Of a stretch of DNA of 48,702 nt, positions 38,427 through 48,202 are shown in pieces. The notes beneath the pieces were generated by a model that was not told where the DNA came from, did no database searches, and saw only the letters and a program-made list of their open reading frames with translations. The first letter of the stretch is position 1, and the number at the start of each line of letters is the position of its first letter. The stretch comes from Neisseria lactamica NS19 (GTDB lineage: Bacteria; Pseudomonadota; Gammaproteobacteria; Burkholderiales; Neisseriaceae): NCBI GenBank assembly GCA_000193795.2, contig AEPI01000077.1:1-48702 (forward strand). The letters run 5' to 3'. Position numbers and translations under genes: made by a program.

Positions 38427-39431
38427 TTAACGGGAGCCGGCAAAGCCGATTTCGCCGTCATTAACCGTACCGACGATTTCTTCGGCATTAGCACCGAAGA
38501 AGCCGAGCGCGTAATTACCTTTATTAGAAGAACCTTTAATACCGTAGCCTTGAAGGTGGCTTCCATCAATTTCGTTCTTATGATCGATATTGGTTATGTT
38601 GCCCTTGTTCAAGACGACTGTTTCACCCAAATCGGTAATGTTGCCCTCACCCGTTCTTTCCTTGAAATCGACGGAGTAGTTCAACACGCCTTGTTTTTTT
38701 CCGTCAAATGCAGCACCGGAATAAGTCGCTTTACCGGCTGTTGGCAAAACTTCAGTCGGCGTACCTTTGATGGTCAGATAATTTTCATCATTGATAGGAT
38801 TAGGCGTATTCAGTCCATTTCCTAGATCATCTCCTTGCATTGAGTAGGAAGTCGGTTTAACGCCGGCAATCAGAGAATAATTCTGACGGTAGATATGGGA
38901 CTCGCCCTTGCGGGTCAGTTTAAAAGTTTTACCCTCTGCACGTACCTGTACAGTTTCTTTATGTGCAGCGCGGGTCAGCTGTTTCAAAGGTGCTTTAGAC
39001 AAATCAAGAGAGCCGCCATTGGCATTTTGACCCAGAGTGCTGACTTCGTAAGTCGAATCAATTACAGTTACATCACTCTCATCCACACCGTACTTTCTAG
39101 CCAACTCACGTATATCTGCTTCAGCCTCACGTTTCAATCTACCGACGCTGACTGAAAAATTAGGTGTGCCGTTTTTCAGTGTAAACGGAGGAGGATTGTT
39201 GGCGGCGGTGTTACCGCTATCGGCGGTGTTACCGCTATCGGCGGTGTTACCGTGATTGGCAGAGTTACCGCTATTGGCAGCAGCATTGCCGTTATTTGTT
39301 TGGTTGCTGTTGGACGGATTGGTAACAGTCGGGTTAGTGTTGGGCAGGGTGCTGCTGGGAGGTTTGCTGCTGCACGCCGCCAAACCCAAAGCAATTATGC
39401 TCAATGCGAAAACTTTGTTCAAAGTCATCAT
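38427..39431 (-). CDS. Probable Slam-dependent surface lipoprotein
   Basis: 334 residues (or 333 from the second Met). The signal peptide ends in a lipobox (ALGLAAC, Cys 20). Next is a low-complexity Asn/Ser/Thr/Gly linker (about residues 21-84) with GNTADS repeats, like the flexible stalk of Neisseria surface lipoproteins. The C-terminal half has beta-strand segments (YSGAAFDGKKQGVLNYSVDF, GYGIKGSSNKGNYALGFFGA, EIVGTVNDGEIGFAGSR) with the pattern of the TbpB/fHbp-type small barrel that Slam recognises. It is next to the Slam gene. Ligand unknown. Confidence 0.75.
   Translation of the reverse strand: MMTLNKVFALSIIALGLAACSSKPPSSTLPNTNPTVTNPSNSNQTNNGNAAANSGNSANHGNTADSGNTADSGNTAANNPPPFTLKNGTPNFSVSVGRLKREAEADIRELARKYGVDESDVTVIDSTYEVSTLGQNANGGSLDLSKAPLKQLTRAAHKETVQVRAEGKTFKLTRKGESHIYRQNYSLIAGVKPTSYSMQGDDLGNGLNTPNPINDENYLTIKGTPTEVLPTAGKATYSGAAFDGKKQGVLNYSVDFKERTGEGNITDLGETVVLNKGNITNIDHKNEIDGSHLQGYGIKGSSNKGNYALGFFGANAEEIVGTVNDGEIGFAGSR
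39204..39252. repeat. 18-bp coding tandem repeat in lipoprotein stalk
   Basis: GGCGGTGTTACCGCTATC occurs at 39204-39221 and 39222-39239, with 13 more bases of a third copy. It encodes GNTADS on the minus strand. Changes in copy number would keep the frame. Confidence 0.85.
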
Positions 39432-39588
39432 AAATCCCCAAAATTTCAGAAATTAAGTAAATAAGTTTATGGTTGTGTAAACCGTTTCCCATAGTACATA
39501 TATCCACTTTTTTCTGATAATCAAATTGTTAATACTATCAATTATTCTGTTTAAAAAAGCAACAGCCGGCTATTCATAATTCTCGATT

Positions 39589-39957
39589 ATGCATACCGAA
39601 CAAGACAAAACCGATTTCAGCGAACGTTTGAAAACAGCAATACGCCTCGCGGGTTTGGAAAAGCTGTCCAATGCCGGCCTCGCCAACCGCTTCAACCTGC
39701 GCCATCCCAATCAATCCGTCAGTACGCAGGCGTTCCACCATTGGCTGGTCGGCAGGTCGATTCCGACTCCGGATAAAATCGAGACGCTGGCAAAATGGCT
39801 GGATACCAGCGCGGAATGGCTGCGCCACGGCAGGCTCTCCGGCACGGAAGGTGCGGCTTCACCGCAAGAAGCCCTGCTGTTGAAATATTTCCGCCTGCTG
39901 CCGCCCGAAAAGCGCGATGCGCTGATGGTGCTGCTGTACAATCCGGACGACGGATAG
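39589..39957 (+). CDS. HTH transcriptional regulator (XRE/phage-repressor-like)
   Basis: 122 residues. An N-terminal helix-turn-helix domain spans residues 9-70: FSERLKTAIRLAGLEKLSNA, the recognition part around FNLRHPNQSVSTQAFHHWLV, then GRSIPTPDKIETLAKWLDTS. The middle and end are helical. It is divergently oriented to the lipoprotein gene across a 157-bp AT-rich gap, so it might control that gene. Homologs occur as stable chromosomal genes. Confidence 0.78.
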   Translation: MHTEQDKTDFSERLKTAIRLAGLEKLSNAGLANRFNLRHPNQSVSTQAFHHWLVGRSIPTPDKIETLAKWLDTSAEWLRHGRLSGTEGAASPQEALLLKYFRLLPPEKRDALMVLLYNPDDG

Positions 39958-40164
39958 CCGGTGAAAACGGGAAATGCCCGGGCGATGTTGCCCGTGCCTG
40001 TTTGGACAAGCGTTCTTGAGGGCGGTAAAATCGGGGTTTGCCCGAAAAGGGCAGGGCGATATGCCGCGCTTGGATTTTGTGCGCGGTTTTTCGCGTTAGA
40101 AGCAATCATTGTCTGTTTGAATATTTAATGCCGTCTGAAACGTCCGGACGCGCCCCCGTTCCCT

Positions 40165-40788
40165 ATGAAAAAACCGACCGATACCCTACCCGCCAATCTG
40201 CAACGCCGCCGCCTGCTGTGTGCCGCCGGCGCGCTGTTGGTCAGCCCGCTGGCAAAAGCCGGCGCGCAACGTGAAGAAACGCTTGCCGACGATGTGGCTT
40301 CCGTGATGAGGAGCTCTGTCGGCAGCGTGAATCCGCCGAGGCTGGTGTTCGACAATCCGAAAGAGGGCGAGCGTTGGCTGTCCGCGATGTCGGCACGTTT
40401 GGCAAGATTTGTCCCCGATGAGGAAGAGCGGCGCAGGCTGCTGGTCAATATCCAGTATGAAAGCAGCCGGGCCGGTTTGGATACGCAGATTGTGTTGGGG
40501 CTGATTGAGGTGGAAAGCGCGTTCCGCCAGTATGCGATCAGCGGGGTCGGCGCGCGCGGCCTGATGCAGGTTATGCCGTTTTGGAAAAACTACATCGGCA
40601 AACCGGCGCACAACCTGTTCGATATTCGTACCAACCTGCGTTACGGCTGCACCATTTTGCGACATTACCGCAACCTTGAAAGGGGCGACATCGTCCGCGC
40701 ACTCGCCCGTTTTAACGGCAGCCTCGGCAGCAATAAGTATCCGAACGCCGTTTTGGGCGCGTGGCGCAACCGCTGGCAGTGGCATTGA
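40165..40788 (+). CDS. Lytic transglycosylase (Slt-type)
   Basis: 207 residues. A twin-arginine-like signal (QRRRLLCAAGALLVSPLAKA) starts the protein. The transglycosylase domain has GLIEVESAFRQYAISGVGAR, with the catalytic Glu probably at position 117 just before Ser, then GLMQVMPFW and a Tyr-Gly-Cys stretch (LRYGCTILRHYRN), ending RNRWQWH. The enzyme cleaves peptidoglycan with 1,6-anhydro product formation. The ATGCCGTCTGAA word stands in the leader. Confidence 0.85.
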   Translation: MKKPTDTLPANLQRRRLLCAAGALLVSPLAKAGAQREETLADDVASVMRSSVGSVNPPRLVFDNPKEGERWLSAMSARLARFVPDEEERRRLLVNIQYESSRAGLDTQIVLGLIEVESAFRQYAISGVGARGLMQVMPFWKNYIGKPAHNLFDIRTNLRYGCTILRHYRNLERGDIVRALARFNGSLGSNKYPNAVLGAWRNRWQWH

Positions 40789-40855
40789 TTTTGAATCCGG
40801 GCCGCAACCGGAATGTAGCGAATCCTGTATAATCCGAAAATCTTTTCACTGGAAG

Positions 40856-40890
40856 TTCAGACGGCATTGCAACTGTTGATGCCGTCTGAA
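40856..40890. terminator. Uptake-word hairpin between transglycosylase and MFS genes
   Basis: TTCAGACGGCAT (40856-40867) and ATGCCGTCTGAA (40879-40890) are inverted arms with an 11-base loop, ending 5 bases before the MFS ATG and followed by A5. It ends the transglycosylase transcript and may overlap the MFS translation start region. Confidence 0.7.
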
Positions 40891-40895
40891 AAAAT

Positions 40896-42281
40896 ATGAT
40901 GGCAAGAGATAACCGCATTCAAATGTTTCCGCACGAATGGCGCGCCAGTACGACGCTTTCCGGCGTGTACGCGCTGCGTATGCTGGGTATGTTCCTCGTG
41001 CTGCCCGTCTTGGCGGTGTACGCCGCCTCGCTGCCCGGTGCGGAAGACAATAAAACGCTGGTCGGTCTGGCAATGGGCATTTACGGGCTGACGCAGGCGC
41101 TGCTGCAGCTGCCTTTGGGCATCGCTTCCGACAAGTTCGGACGCAAGAAAACCATTTATGCGGGGCTGGTCGTGTTTGCCGCCGGCAGCTTCCTTGCCGC
41201 CGCCGCCGATACCTTGCCCTTATTGGTTGCCGCCCGCGCCATACAGGGCGCGGGGGCGGTCAGTGCGGCGGTTACCGCGCTGCTGGCGGATTTGACGCGC
41301 GACGGCGTGCGTACCCGCGCGATGGCGATGATCGGCTTGAGTATCGGTCTGACTTTTTCGGTCAGCCTCGTCGTTGCCCCTGTGATTGCCGACGCGGTGG
41401 GCGTACGCGGCTTGTTCCTGCTGACCGGTATGCTGACCGTCGCCAGTATCAGCGTGGTGGCGTTTATGACTCCCGACCCGGAGGTTTCCAAGCTGCACGA
41501 AGATACGCAGGCGCAGCCTTCGCGCATAGGCGAAGTTTTAAAAAACCGCCGGCTGTTGACGCTCGATTTCGGCATTTTCGCCCTGCACGCCGCGCAAATG
41601 GCATTGTTTACCGCGTTGCCTTTCGCGATGACCCGGCTCGGTTTGGAAAAAATCCAGCATTGGAAAGTCTATCTGCCCTCGACCATTACGGGCTTGGTGG
41701 TGATGGTTCCGCTGATCATCATCGGTGAAACACGCAACAAGCTCAAACAGGTTTTTATCTTGGGCATCGTCTGCATCGCGGCGGCGCAGCTCGGTTTGCT
41801 GTCCGGTATGCACTCGGTAGGCTTGATTACCGCTTATCTGGTTGTTTACTTTATCGGTTTTAATGTGTTGGAGGCGAGCCTGCCGTCTATGGTTTCCAAA
41901 ATCGCGCCGTCCGACCTGAAGGGTACGGCGATGGGCGTGTACAACACGATGCAGTCGCTCGGACTGTTTGCCGGCGGCGCGGCAGGCGGCTTGCTGTTTC
42001 AAAAATACAATTTTGCCGGCGTGTTTGCCTTTTGCAGCATATTGATGCTGCTGTGGCTGGTGATTGCCGTTTTATCGCCCGCGCCCAAGCCCGTCAAAAA
42101 CCTCAGTTACCCTGTCGGCGGCGCGTGGCAGGGCAATCAGGACAGCTTGCAATGCGCCTTGTCGCAACTCGAAGGCGTGGAAGGCATCGGTTTCAGTTTC
42201 GACAGGCAGACTGTCTATCTCAAAGTGTTGCAGAAGGGTTTCGATCAGGCTGCCGCTGAAAAAATCATCACAGGAGTTTAA
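40896..42281 (+). CDS. MFS transporter, YajR-like
   Basis: 461 residues with 12 predicted membrane segments and MFS motif A (GIASDKFGRKKTIYAGLVVF, after the second segment). A soluble C-terminal domain (residues about 395-461, SLQCALSQLEGVEGIGFSFD and VYLKVLQKGFDQAAAEKI) resembles the YAM domain of E. coli YajR. Substrate is not known; YajR is a proton-driven transporter. The stop is 3 bases from the ssb start, so the two are probably co-transcribed. Confidence 0.85.
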   Translation: MMARDNRIQMFPHEWRASTTLSGVYALRMLGMFLVLPVLAVYAASLPGAEDNKTLVGLAMGIYGLTQALLQLPLGIASDKFGRKKTIYAGLVVFAAGSFLAAAADTLPLLVAARAIQGAGAVSAAVTALLADLTRDGVRTRAMAMIGLSIGLTFSVSLVVAPVIADAVGVRGLFLLTGMLTVASISVVAFMTPDPEVSKLHEDTQAQPSRIGEVLKNRRLLTLDFGIFALHAAQMALFTALPFAMTRLGLEKIQHWKVYLPSTITGLVVMVPLIIIGETRNKLKQVFILGIVCIAAAQLGLLSGMHSVGLITAYLVVYFIGFNVLEASLPSMVSKIAPSDLKGTAMGVYNTMQSLGLFAGGAAGGLLFQKYNFAGVFAFCSILMLLWLVIAVLSPAPKPVKNLSYPVGGAWQGNQDSLQCALSQLEGVEGIGFSFDRQTVYLKVLQKGFDQAAAEKIITGV

Positions 42282-42284
42282 AAA

Positions 42285-42809
42285 ATGTCATTGAACAAAG
42301 TCATCCTTATCGGCCGCCTCGGACGCGATCCCGAAGTGCGCTATATGCCCAACGGCGAAGCGGTTTGCAATTTCAGCGTCGCCACCAGCGAAACTTGGAA
42401 CGACCGCAACGGCCAGCGCGTGGAGCGCACCGAGTGGCACAATATTACGATGTACCGCAAACTGGCGGAAATTGCCGGCCAATACCTCAAAAAAGGCGGG
42501 CTGGTTTATTTGGAAGGGCGTATCCAAAGCCGCAAATACCAAGGCAAAGACGGCATCGAACGCACTGCTTACGATATTGTTGCCAACGAAATGAAAATGT
42601 TGGGCGGGCGCAATGAAAACAGCGGCGGCGCGCCGTACGAGGAAGGTTACGGTCAGAGTCAGGAGGGCTACCAACGCCCCGCGCAGCAAAGCCGGCAGCC
42701 CGCCCCCGACGTACCGTCCCATCCCCAAGAAACACCTGCCGCGCCGCGCCGCCAACCCGTGCCGGCCGCCGCCCCGGTCGAGGACATTGACGACGATATC
42801 CCGTTCTGA
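42285..42809 (+). CDS. ssb: Single-stranded DNA-binding protein
   Basis: 174 residues. The OB-fold occupies residues 1-110: MSLNKVILIGRLGRDPEVRY, VCNFSVATSETWNDRNGQRV, EWHNITMYRKLAEIAGQYLK and KKGGLVYLEGRIQSRKY. A Gly/Gln/Pro-rich linker leads to the acidic protein-docking tip ending DDDIPF. It protects single strands during replication, repair and natural transformation. A strong terminator follows. Confidence 0.95.
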   Translation: MSLNKVILIGRLGRDPEVRYMPNGEAVCNFSVATSETWNDRNGQRVERTEWHNITMYRKLAEIAGQYLKKGGLVYLEGRIQSRKYQGKDGIERTAYDIVANEMKMLGGRNENSGGAPYEEGYGQSQEGYQRPAQQSRQPAPDVPSHPQETPAAPRRQPVPAAAPVEDIDDDIPF

Positions 42810-42853
42810 GTTACATATAATTTAAAACTGTAAAATAAAATCCATATAAATAT

Positions 42854-42890
42854 AGAGAACCCTTTATTTTAAAAGGGTTCTCTTTTTTTA
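42854..42890 (+). terminator. Strong intrinsic terminator of ssb
   Basis: AGAGAACCCTTT and AAAAGGGTTCTCT pair over a short AT loop, then seven T. The AT-rich insertion begins directly behind it. Confidence 0.9.
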
Positions 42891-42953
42891 CATTAATTTT
42901 GACACAATATCTTTAATTTGATAGTATTTATATATGATATTTTTGTAAATTAA

Positions 42954-44240
42954 ATGGATATGCATAGATTAGAAACAGTCCTTTTTTCAAATGGAGAACG
43001 TTTTCCTATATTGGTTAATGTTAAAACTGGTATTCCTGATTTTTATTCAACCTTATGGGTAACTGTAGAACTACGTAATCAATCCGCAGTAAACACAATT
43101 AGAAATAAGCTGGGAACTATACAGTGGATAATGAATTGGGAAAAACAGAATAATATTGTTATTAGTGATCTAATTCATAACGAAGTACTCTTAACAGAAA
43201 ACCAATTAGAATCTCTTATCCAACATATGAGAATAAATGTAAAAAAGCGAAAGAATGTAATCAATACAAAAAAAAGTGTGTTAATGAAAGGTAGGACTCA
43301 ATTTATTGATATTTATTCTGCTGCATCTCTTAGTCATCAATATAATAGACTAACAACGCTTTCAGAATACATATTATTTCTATCTAAAGTAATTAATGTA
43401 TCTAATGAATATATTGAAAAATTGACGAAACTAATTACGTTAATTAAAGAGTCAAGACCTAAAAATCATAAAACATTATCTATCAAACCAGAAAGTGAGC
43501 TACCTGATGGATTGTTAGATGAGTTTATGTCTATTGCGAACTTTTCTAATCCTAATAATCCATTTCAAGATATTGGAATTAGAAAAAGAAACCATTTGAT
43601 GTTTATCTTATTAAAGGAATTAGGGATTAGAAGAGGAGAGCTATTATCAATTCAAATCCCATTTATTGATATAGGGACAGCTAAATCCTCAATTACAATT
43701 AGACGAACGCATGATGATAAATTTGACACAAGGAAGAAGCAAGCTGTAAGTAAAACGAAAGAAAGGCGACTTCCTATTTCACAAAATATAGCTCAACTTA
43801 TCAATGACTATATTATGAACTATCGCTCTAAGATTCCTAACGCTAATAAACATCCATATTTATTTGTAACCCATCGAAAAGGAAAAACGCAAGGAAACCC
43901 AATTAGTACCAGTTCTTTTGATAATGTTATTGTACCAACGATGAAAAAGATAGATTCTAAATTTTCGATTATTCATCCACATATTTTTCGTCATGAATGG
44001 AACTTAGATTTTTCACGAAAGGTGGATAAAAATAATCAAAATGTAAATCATGATTCTTCTCATAAAGATTTTATTTCTCCCGAAAAAGAAGCAAAGATGA
44101 GACAACATCTTATGGGACATACATCCGAGAAATCAGGAAATATTTATAATCAACGTTATATAAGAGAAAAAACTAACAAAATATTATTAGATCTTCAGAT
44201 TGACTTTCAAAAAAAGGTTGATAATTATGAATCAGAATAA
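42954..44240 (+). CDS. Tyrosine recombinase, first of a Tn554-like trio
   Basis: 428 residues. The catalytic residues are visible: first Arg in ELGIRRGELLSIQIP (near residue 225), the H-x-x-R pair in IHPHIFRHEWNLDF (near 342), LMGHTSEKSGNIYNQRYI with the GH and the nucleophilic Tyr. N-terminal helices form the core-binding part. It is AT-rich, unlike its neighbours. It overlaps the next recombinase by 14 bases. In trio elements the enzymes act together on the ends of the element. Confidence 0.85.
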   Translation: MDMHRLETVLFSNGERFPILVNVKTGIPDFYSTLWVTVELRNQSAVNTIRNKLGTIQWIMNWEKQNNIVISDLIHNEVLLTENQLESLIQHMRINVKKRKNVINTKKSVLMKGRTQFIDIYSAASLSHQYNRLTTLSEYILFLSKVINVSNEYIEKLTKLITLIKESRPKNHKTLSIKPESELPDGLLDEFMSIANFSNPNNPFQDIGIRKRNHLMFILLKELGIRRGELLSIQIPFIDIGTAKSSITIRRTHDDKFDTRKKQAVSKTKERRLPISQNIAQLINDYIMNYRSKIPNANKHPYLFVTHRKGKTQGNPISTSSFDNVIVPTMKKIDSKFSIIHPHIFRHEWNLDFSRKVDKNNQNVNHDSSHKDFISPEKEAKMRQHLMGHTSEKSGNIYNQRYIREKTNKILLDLQIDFQKKVDNYESE

Positions 44241-45642
44241 ACGTTTTAGACAGTCAAGAGATGGGTATGCATTTGATGAAAATGAAAACTCTTGGCATAT
44301 AAGTAAAGATATTACAATTAATTTCTCTCAATCTGTATTAGATATAGATCATAAAACACTAGAAGGATTTAAAAAAACACTTGCTATTTATGCTGAAAAA
44401 TATTCTAGCTACCATACTTTTAATATGCATCGTCGATTCCAAGAATTTGTAATGACTACTAACTCAAATATTATTGATAAATTTGTGATAATAAATTGGA
44501 AAGCTACTTTAGGTAAAGAACGTGAGAGGCATTTAGGAGCATTAAAGGGTTTTTTACTGTCATGGCATGAGTATGGCTATTATGGAGTTGACAAATCTGT
44601 TGTGTCGTTGCTAGAAAGTTTTACTTTGAGTGGAAATGATAAAGGTAAATCGGTATTAATGAGATGCCCTTATACAGGAGCATTTACCGAAAATGAAATT
44701 TTAGCTTTAATGGCTGAACTAGCTAGACTTTGGAGAGAAGATCTGATTTCATTTGAAACATATGCATATATTCACTTACTTCAAGCTACAGCTAGAAGAC
44801 CGATTCAAATACGTCATTTAAAATTTGAAGACCTAAGAAAGGAAATCTCTCAAGGAACATGGAATTATTTTCTACATATTCCTAGTGCAAAAAAAAGAGG
44901 AGGATTATTTAGAGAAACGTTTAAAAAACTTGCTATCACAGAGGAGTTATATTTAATTCTCCTAAACTTTATAGAATACCAATATAAGAAATTGCTTAGT
45001 TTGGTTGATGAAACCTTTATTTCTGGTTATAAAATGAAATTACCAATGTTTATTGATTGGAATTGTTTAAAGAAGAATATCAAAAATAGGAATTTTGATC
45101 TTTCATTATTAAACAAAGATATTTTTCATTATTCTGCTTCTTCGTTGGAGCTATACGCATTACGAAAATTCTGTATTCACCAAAAAGCAATTTCAGAACG
45201 AACAGGCGAGATTATTCATGTAACAGCAAGACGGTTTCGTCATACAAGGGGGACTAACCTAGGGAGAAAAGGAGTTGGTGCAGCGATTATAGCAGAACTC
45301 CTAGATCACACAGATACGCAGAACGTTAAAGTCTATACTGAAAATACAGCTGATACAGTGCAATATATTGATTGTATTATAGGTGCTGAAATGGGAAAAC
45401 TCGCTCAAGCCTTTACAGGTAAAATCATTTCTAACTTAAATGAAAGTGAGAGAGGGTACGATCCAACATCTTTAATAACCAATAACGGAATAGATACGAT
45501 AGGTGCTTGTGGAACAAATGATTTTTGTATAACTGGTTATGAGACTTGTTATTTATGTCCTAAATTTAGACCTTTGGTTGATGGTCCACATCAACAAATC
45601 TTAAATAAGTTGTATGAAGAAAAGGAAGAACGTTTAAAATAA
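44227..45642 (+). CDS. Tyrosine recombinase, second of the trio (probably truncated at C-terminus)
   Basis: 471 residues from the ATG at 44227. Core motifs are TARRPIQIRHLKFEDL (first Arg), VTARRFRHTRGTNLGRKGVG (Arg and His; the usual first His is Arg here) and LLDHTDTQNVKVYTE (His and Tyr). A Cys-rich end (CGTNDFCITGYETCYLCPKF) may bind zinc. The stop TAA at 45640-45642 is followed by 34 more good codons in the same frame, ending at TGA 45745-45747 beside the third gene, so the natural protein was probably longer. Confidence 0.8.
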   Translation: MNQNKRFRQSRDGYAFDENENSWHISKDITINFSQSVLDIDHKTLEGFKKTLAIYAEKYSSYHTFNMHRRFQEFVMTTNSNIIDKFVIINWKATLGKERERHLGALKGFLLSWHEYGYYGVDKSVVSLLESFTLSGNDKGKSVLMRCPYTGAFTENEILALMAELARLWREDLISFETYAYIHLLQATARRPIQIRHLKFEDLRKEISQGTWNYFLHIPSAKKRGGLFRETFKKLAITEELYLILLNFIEYQYKKLLSLVDETFISGYKMKLPMFIDWNCLKKNIKNRNFDLSLLNKDIFHYSASSLELYALRKFCIHQKAISERTGEIIHVTARRFRHTRGTNLGRKGVGAAIIAELLDHTDTQNVKVYTENTADTVQYIDCIIGAEMGKLAQAFTGKIISNLNESERGYDPTSLITNNGIDTIGACGTNDFCITGYETCYLCPKFRPLVDGPHQQILNKLYEEKEERLK

Positions 45643-45743
45643 ACTAAAAGCATAGATTATACATCATCCAAAGATCGTATTATTTTAGCTGTTGAATATG
45701 TTGTTCAAGCTTGCAATGATATGAAAAGAACTATGGTAAGTCA

Positions 45744-47790
45744 CTGATTATAAATAATCTAATTTTCACTCCAAAAGATAATAATCCTAAATCTAATTTA
45801 GAGCAATTTATTAATTTCAGTAAAAATCAGCTTACTATCTTTGGAAATGATTGCTGGGAAAACAACCAATGGAAAACAACATTCAGCATTTATCCAGTTC
45901 AGGTTCGTTTTTCCACAGAAAGAATTAAATCTACAGCTTATAAATATGAGCCATTAGCTGCACCATTCATTGAATTTGCCAAAGCCTATATTCGTTATAC
46001 TTATTCTCTAAATCCCATTCGTAATTTAGCCAGACATATTGAATCTTTACGTATAGTTGAAATGGCTCTCTATAATATTAAAGGAAAGGCTGACATACTT
46101 CAGCTTGATTATTTAGTTATTCATGAAGTAGAAAATATCGTATCAAAAAAATATAAAAAAGGTACGAAATCAGTCAATAAATTAGGTTATCAAATTCAAA
46201 AATTATTTGATTTTTTGTAGAGAAAATCAAATTACATCTCGACTACCTTTATGGAAAAATCCTTATAAACGCCCTAGAGATTTGACTATATTACTGGATA
46301 AAAAGGAAAAGAATACCGTTCAAGTAAAATGCCAACTGATGAAGAAATGATGTTGGTTGCTAAACTCTTTCATGATGCCCCCCAATTTAGACAAAGAAAC
46401 TGAATATTATACAGCTGTTATGGCTCTACTTATGGTTGCTCCATCTCGTTGTTCTGAGTTGATGTCTTTATCTGTTAATTGCTTAGAATGGGAAGAAGAT
46501 AGCTTAGGAAATAAGCAATTAGGTATTCGATGGATACCAGCAAAAAATGGTAAAGAGGGATTAAAATGGGTTCCTAGCTGTATGCAAGATATTGTTGTTG
46601 AAGCGGTTAAACGTTTAACGAATATAAGCTCTTTGGCTAGAGAGGTTGCTAAATTTGCAGAAGAAAATCCTAATATATTGATGTTATCCAATAAAGAGTT
46701 TGCACCATCCTATTCTTTATACCAGAAGCATTTGACTAAAAGTGAAATTGCTGAAGTGTTAAATATTGATTCCAAAAATAGCTGTAATACCAAATGGTTT
46801 AAAAATTTAATAAGTGAAAACGATGGAATTATAACTTATGAGATACTAGGGAAATTTTTGTATAAGAAATACACATCAAAATTTAATAATTGGTCTTATG
46901 TTGATAAACATAAAAGCGTGAAGGTTTCTGAGGCTTTGTTATTATTCAGAGAAAATGAATTTCATGATGATTTTTCCCCTAAAAGTTTTTCTTTTGTGTT
47001 ACCAACGGTGAATCAAATTAATGATAGATTTTGCTATTCTGAAACTCGCCCTAAAACATCATTATGGGAAAAGCATTGTATAGGCACATCCAAAGGAGAA
47101 TTTATAAGATTGCCATCACACAATGCAAGACATTGGTTAAGCACAAAAGCTGAACGAGGTGGAATGGATGAGTTAACTTTAGCTAACTGGGCAGGAAGAG
47201 CTAGAGTTGCAGATAACAAAGCTTATGATCACAGAACAGAAGAAGAAAAAAGCGAGTTGGCTCGAGATTTACTCATTCCGGAGGATATCTCAATATTAGA
47301 TAAAATTTATTTAAATCTTCCTGTTACCTATGAAGACTTAGGAAAAGATAGAATCGGAATAGCAACCGTAACAGAAATAGGCATTTGCGAACACGATTAT
47401 GCGATGTCTCCATGTTCTCGTCACGGTGATTGTGAAACATGTAAAGAGCTTGTTTGTATTAAGGGTTTAGAGTCTTCTTTAGGAATTTTAAAACAGCGCG
47501 AGATTCAACTAACAGAGCAATTAAGTAAAGCGAAAGAACACCATAGAATAGGTGTTTTTGGAGCAGATCGTTGGATAAGTAACCTATGGTGGAGATTAAC
47601 ACATATAAAAACTAAAATTAAATTCTTAGAAAATAGTGAAATCCCAAATGGATCGTTATTACGAATGCCTGATGAGTATGACCCTTCTCCAGTTAAATTA
47701 GCTTTACAAGAAAAAGGAATGGATATAGATATTCAAAAACCAGAAACAGCTAAATTAGACGATGAGTTATATAGACTAATGGAGTTATAG
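45744..47790 (+). pseudogene. Third tyrosine recombinase of the trio, frameshifted
   Basis: An intact ancestor of about 682 residues is reconstructed from CTG (45744; ancestral ATG likely) with IINNLIFTPKDNNPK... to 46217. Three single-base changes break it: an extra T in the T6 run (46211-46216), a missing A near 46307-46310 and an extra C in the C6 run (46378-46383). The 3' frame (to 47790) keeps recombinase motifs: APSRCSELMSLSV, HNARHWLSTKAERGG, the Tyr region WAGRARVADNKAYDHRTEEE, and Cys-rich CEHDYAMSPCSRHGDCETCK. The protein is presumably inactive. An alternative is sequencing error at homopolymers. Confidence 0.8.
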
Positions 47791-47791
47791 T

Positions 47792-48202
47792 ATGCCAAAA
47801 ATTCTTGTTACAGAAGAAAATTTAGAAGATATCATCATGATGATTAAGACTTGGGAAGATAAACTAACATGGGACTTACTTTGTTCTAAAGTTTCAGAAT
47901 TATTGAATATTAAAAGTATTGAAAGACAATCGCTAGCTAATTACTCAGATATACAGGAAGCATTTAGCAAACAAAAACAAAAGCTTAAAGAAAAAGCAAA
48001 AGCTAACCCAGAACCGAATGTAACAATGGATTATCTGCAAAAGCAAGTTAAGAATTTAAAAGCTCAGGTACAACGTTTGGAAGAAATTAATGAGCGATAT
48101 AAACAGCAATTTATTGTATGGCAATATAATGCATATATGCATGGTATGACCCAAGTTACTTTAAATAAGCCTCTTATTGCTGTTAACCGTCAACGTAGGT
48201 AA
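47792..48202 (+). CDS. Small coiled-coil accessory protein (TnpC-like)
   Basis: 136 residues. MPKILVTEENLEDIIMMIKT followed by WEDKLTWDLLCSKVSELLNI, then a coiled coil (AFSKQKQKLKEKAKANPEPN, YLQKQVKNLKAQVQRLEEIN). This matches the fourth gene of Tn554-like elements, a small helix-turn-helix/coiled-coil protein required for or assisting transposition orientation. It begins 1 base after the third recombinase gene. Confidence 0.75.
   Translation: MPKILVTEENLEDIIMMIKTWEDKLTWDLLCSKVSELLNIKSIERQSLANYSDIQEAFSKQKQKLKEKAKANPEPNVTMDYLQKQVKNLKAQVQRLEEINERYKQQFIVWQYNAYMHGMTQVTLNKPLIAVNRQRR

Noticed and set aside
46378..46383. C6 run as a phase-variation switch
   Set aside because: Neisserial switching tracts are normally longer (about 8 or more C); two other frameshifts in the same gene mean one tract alone could not restore it.
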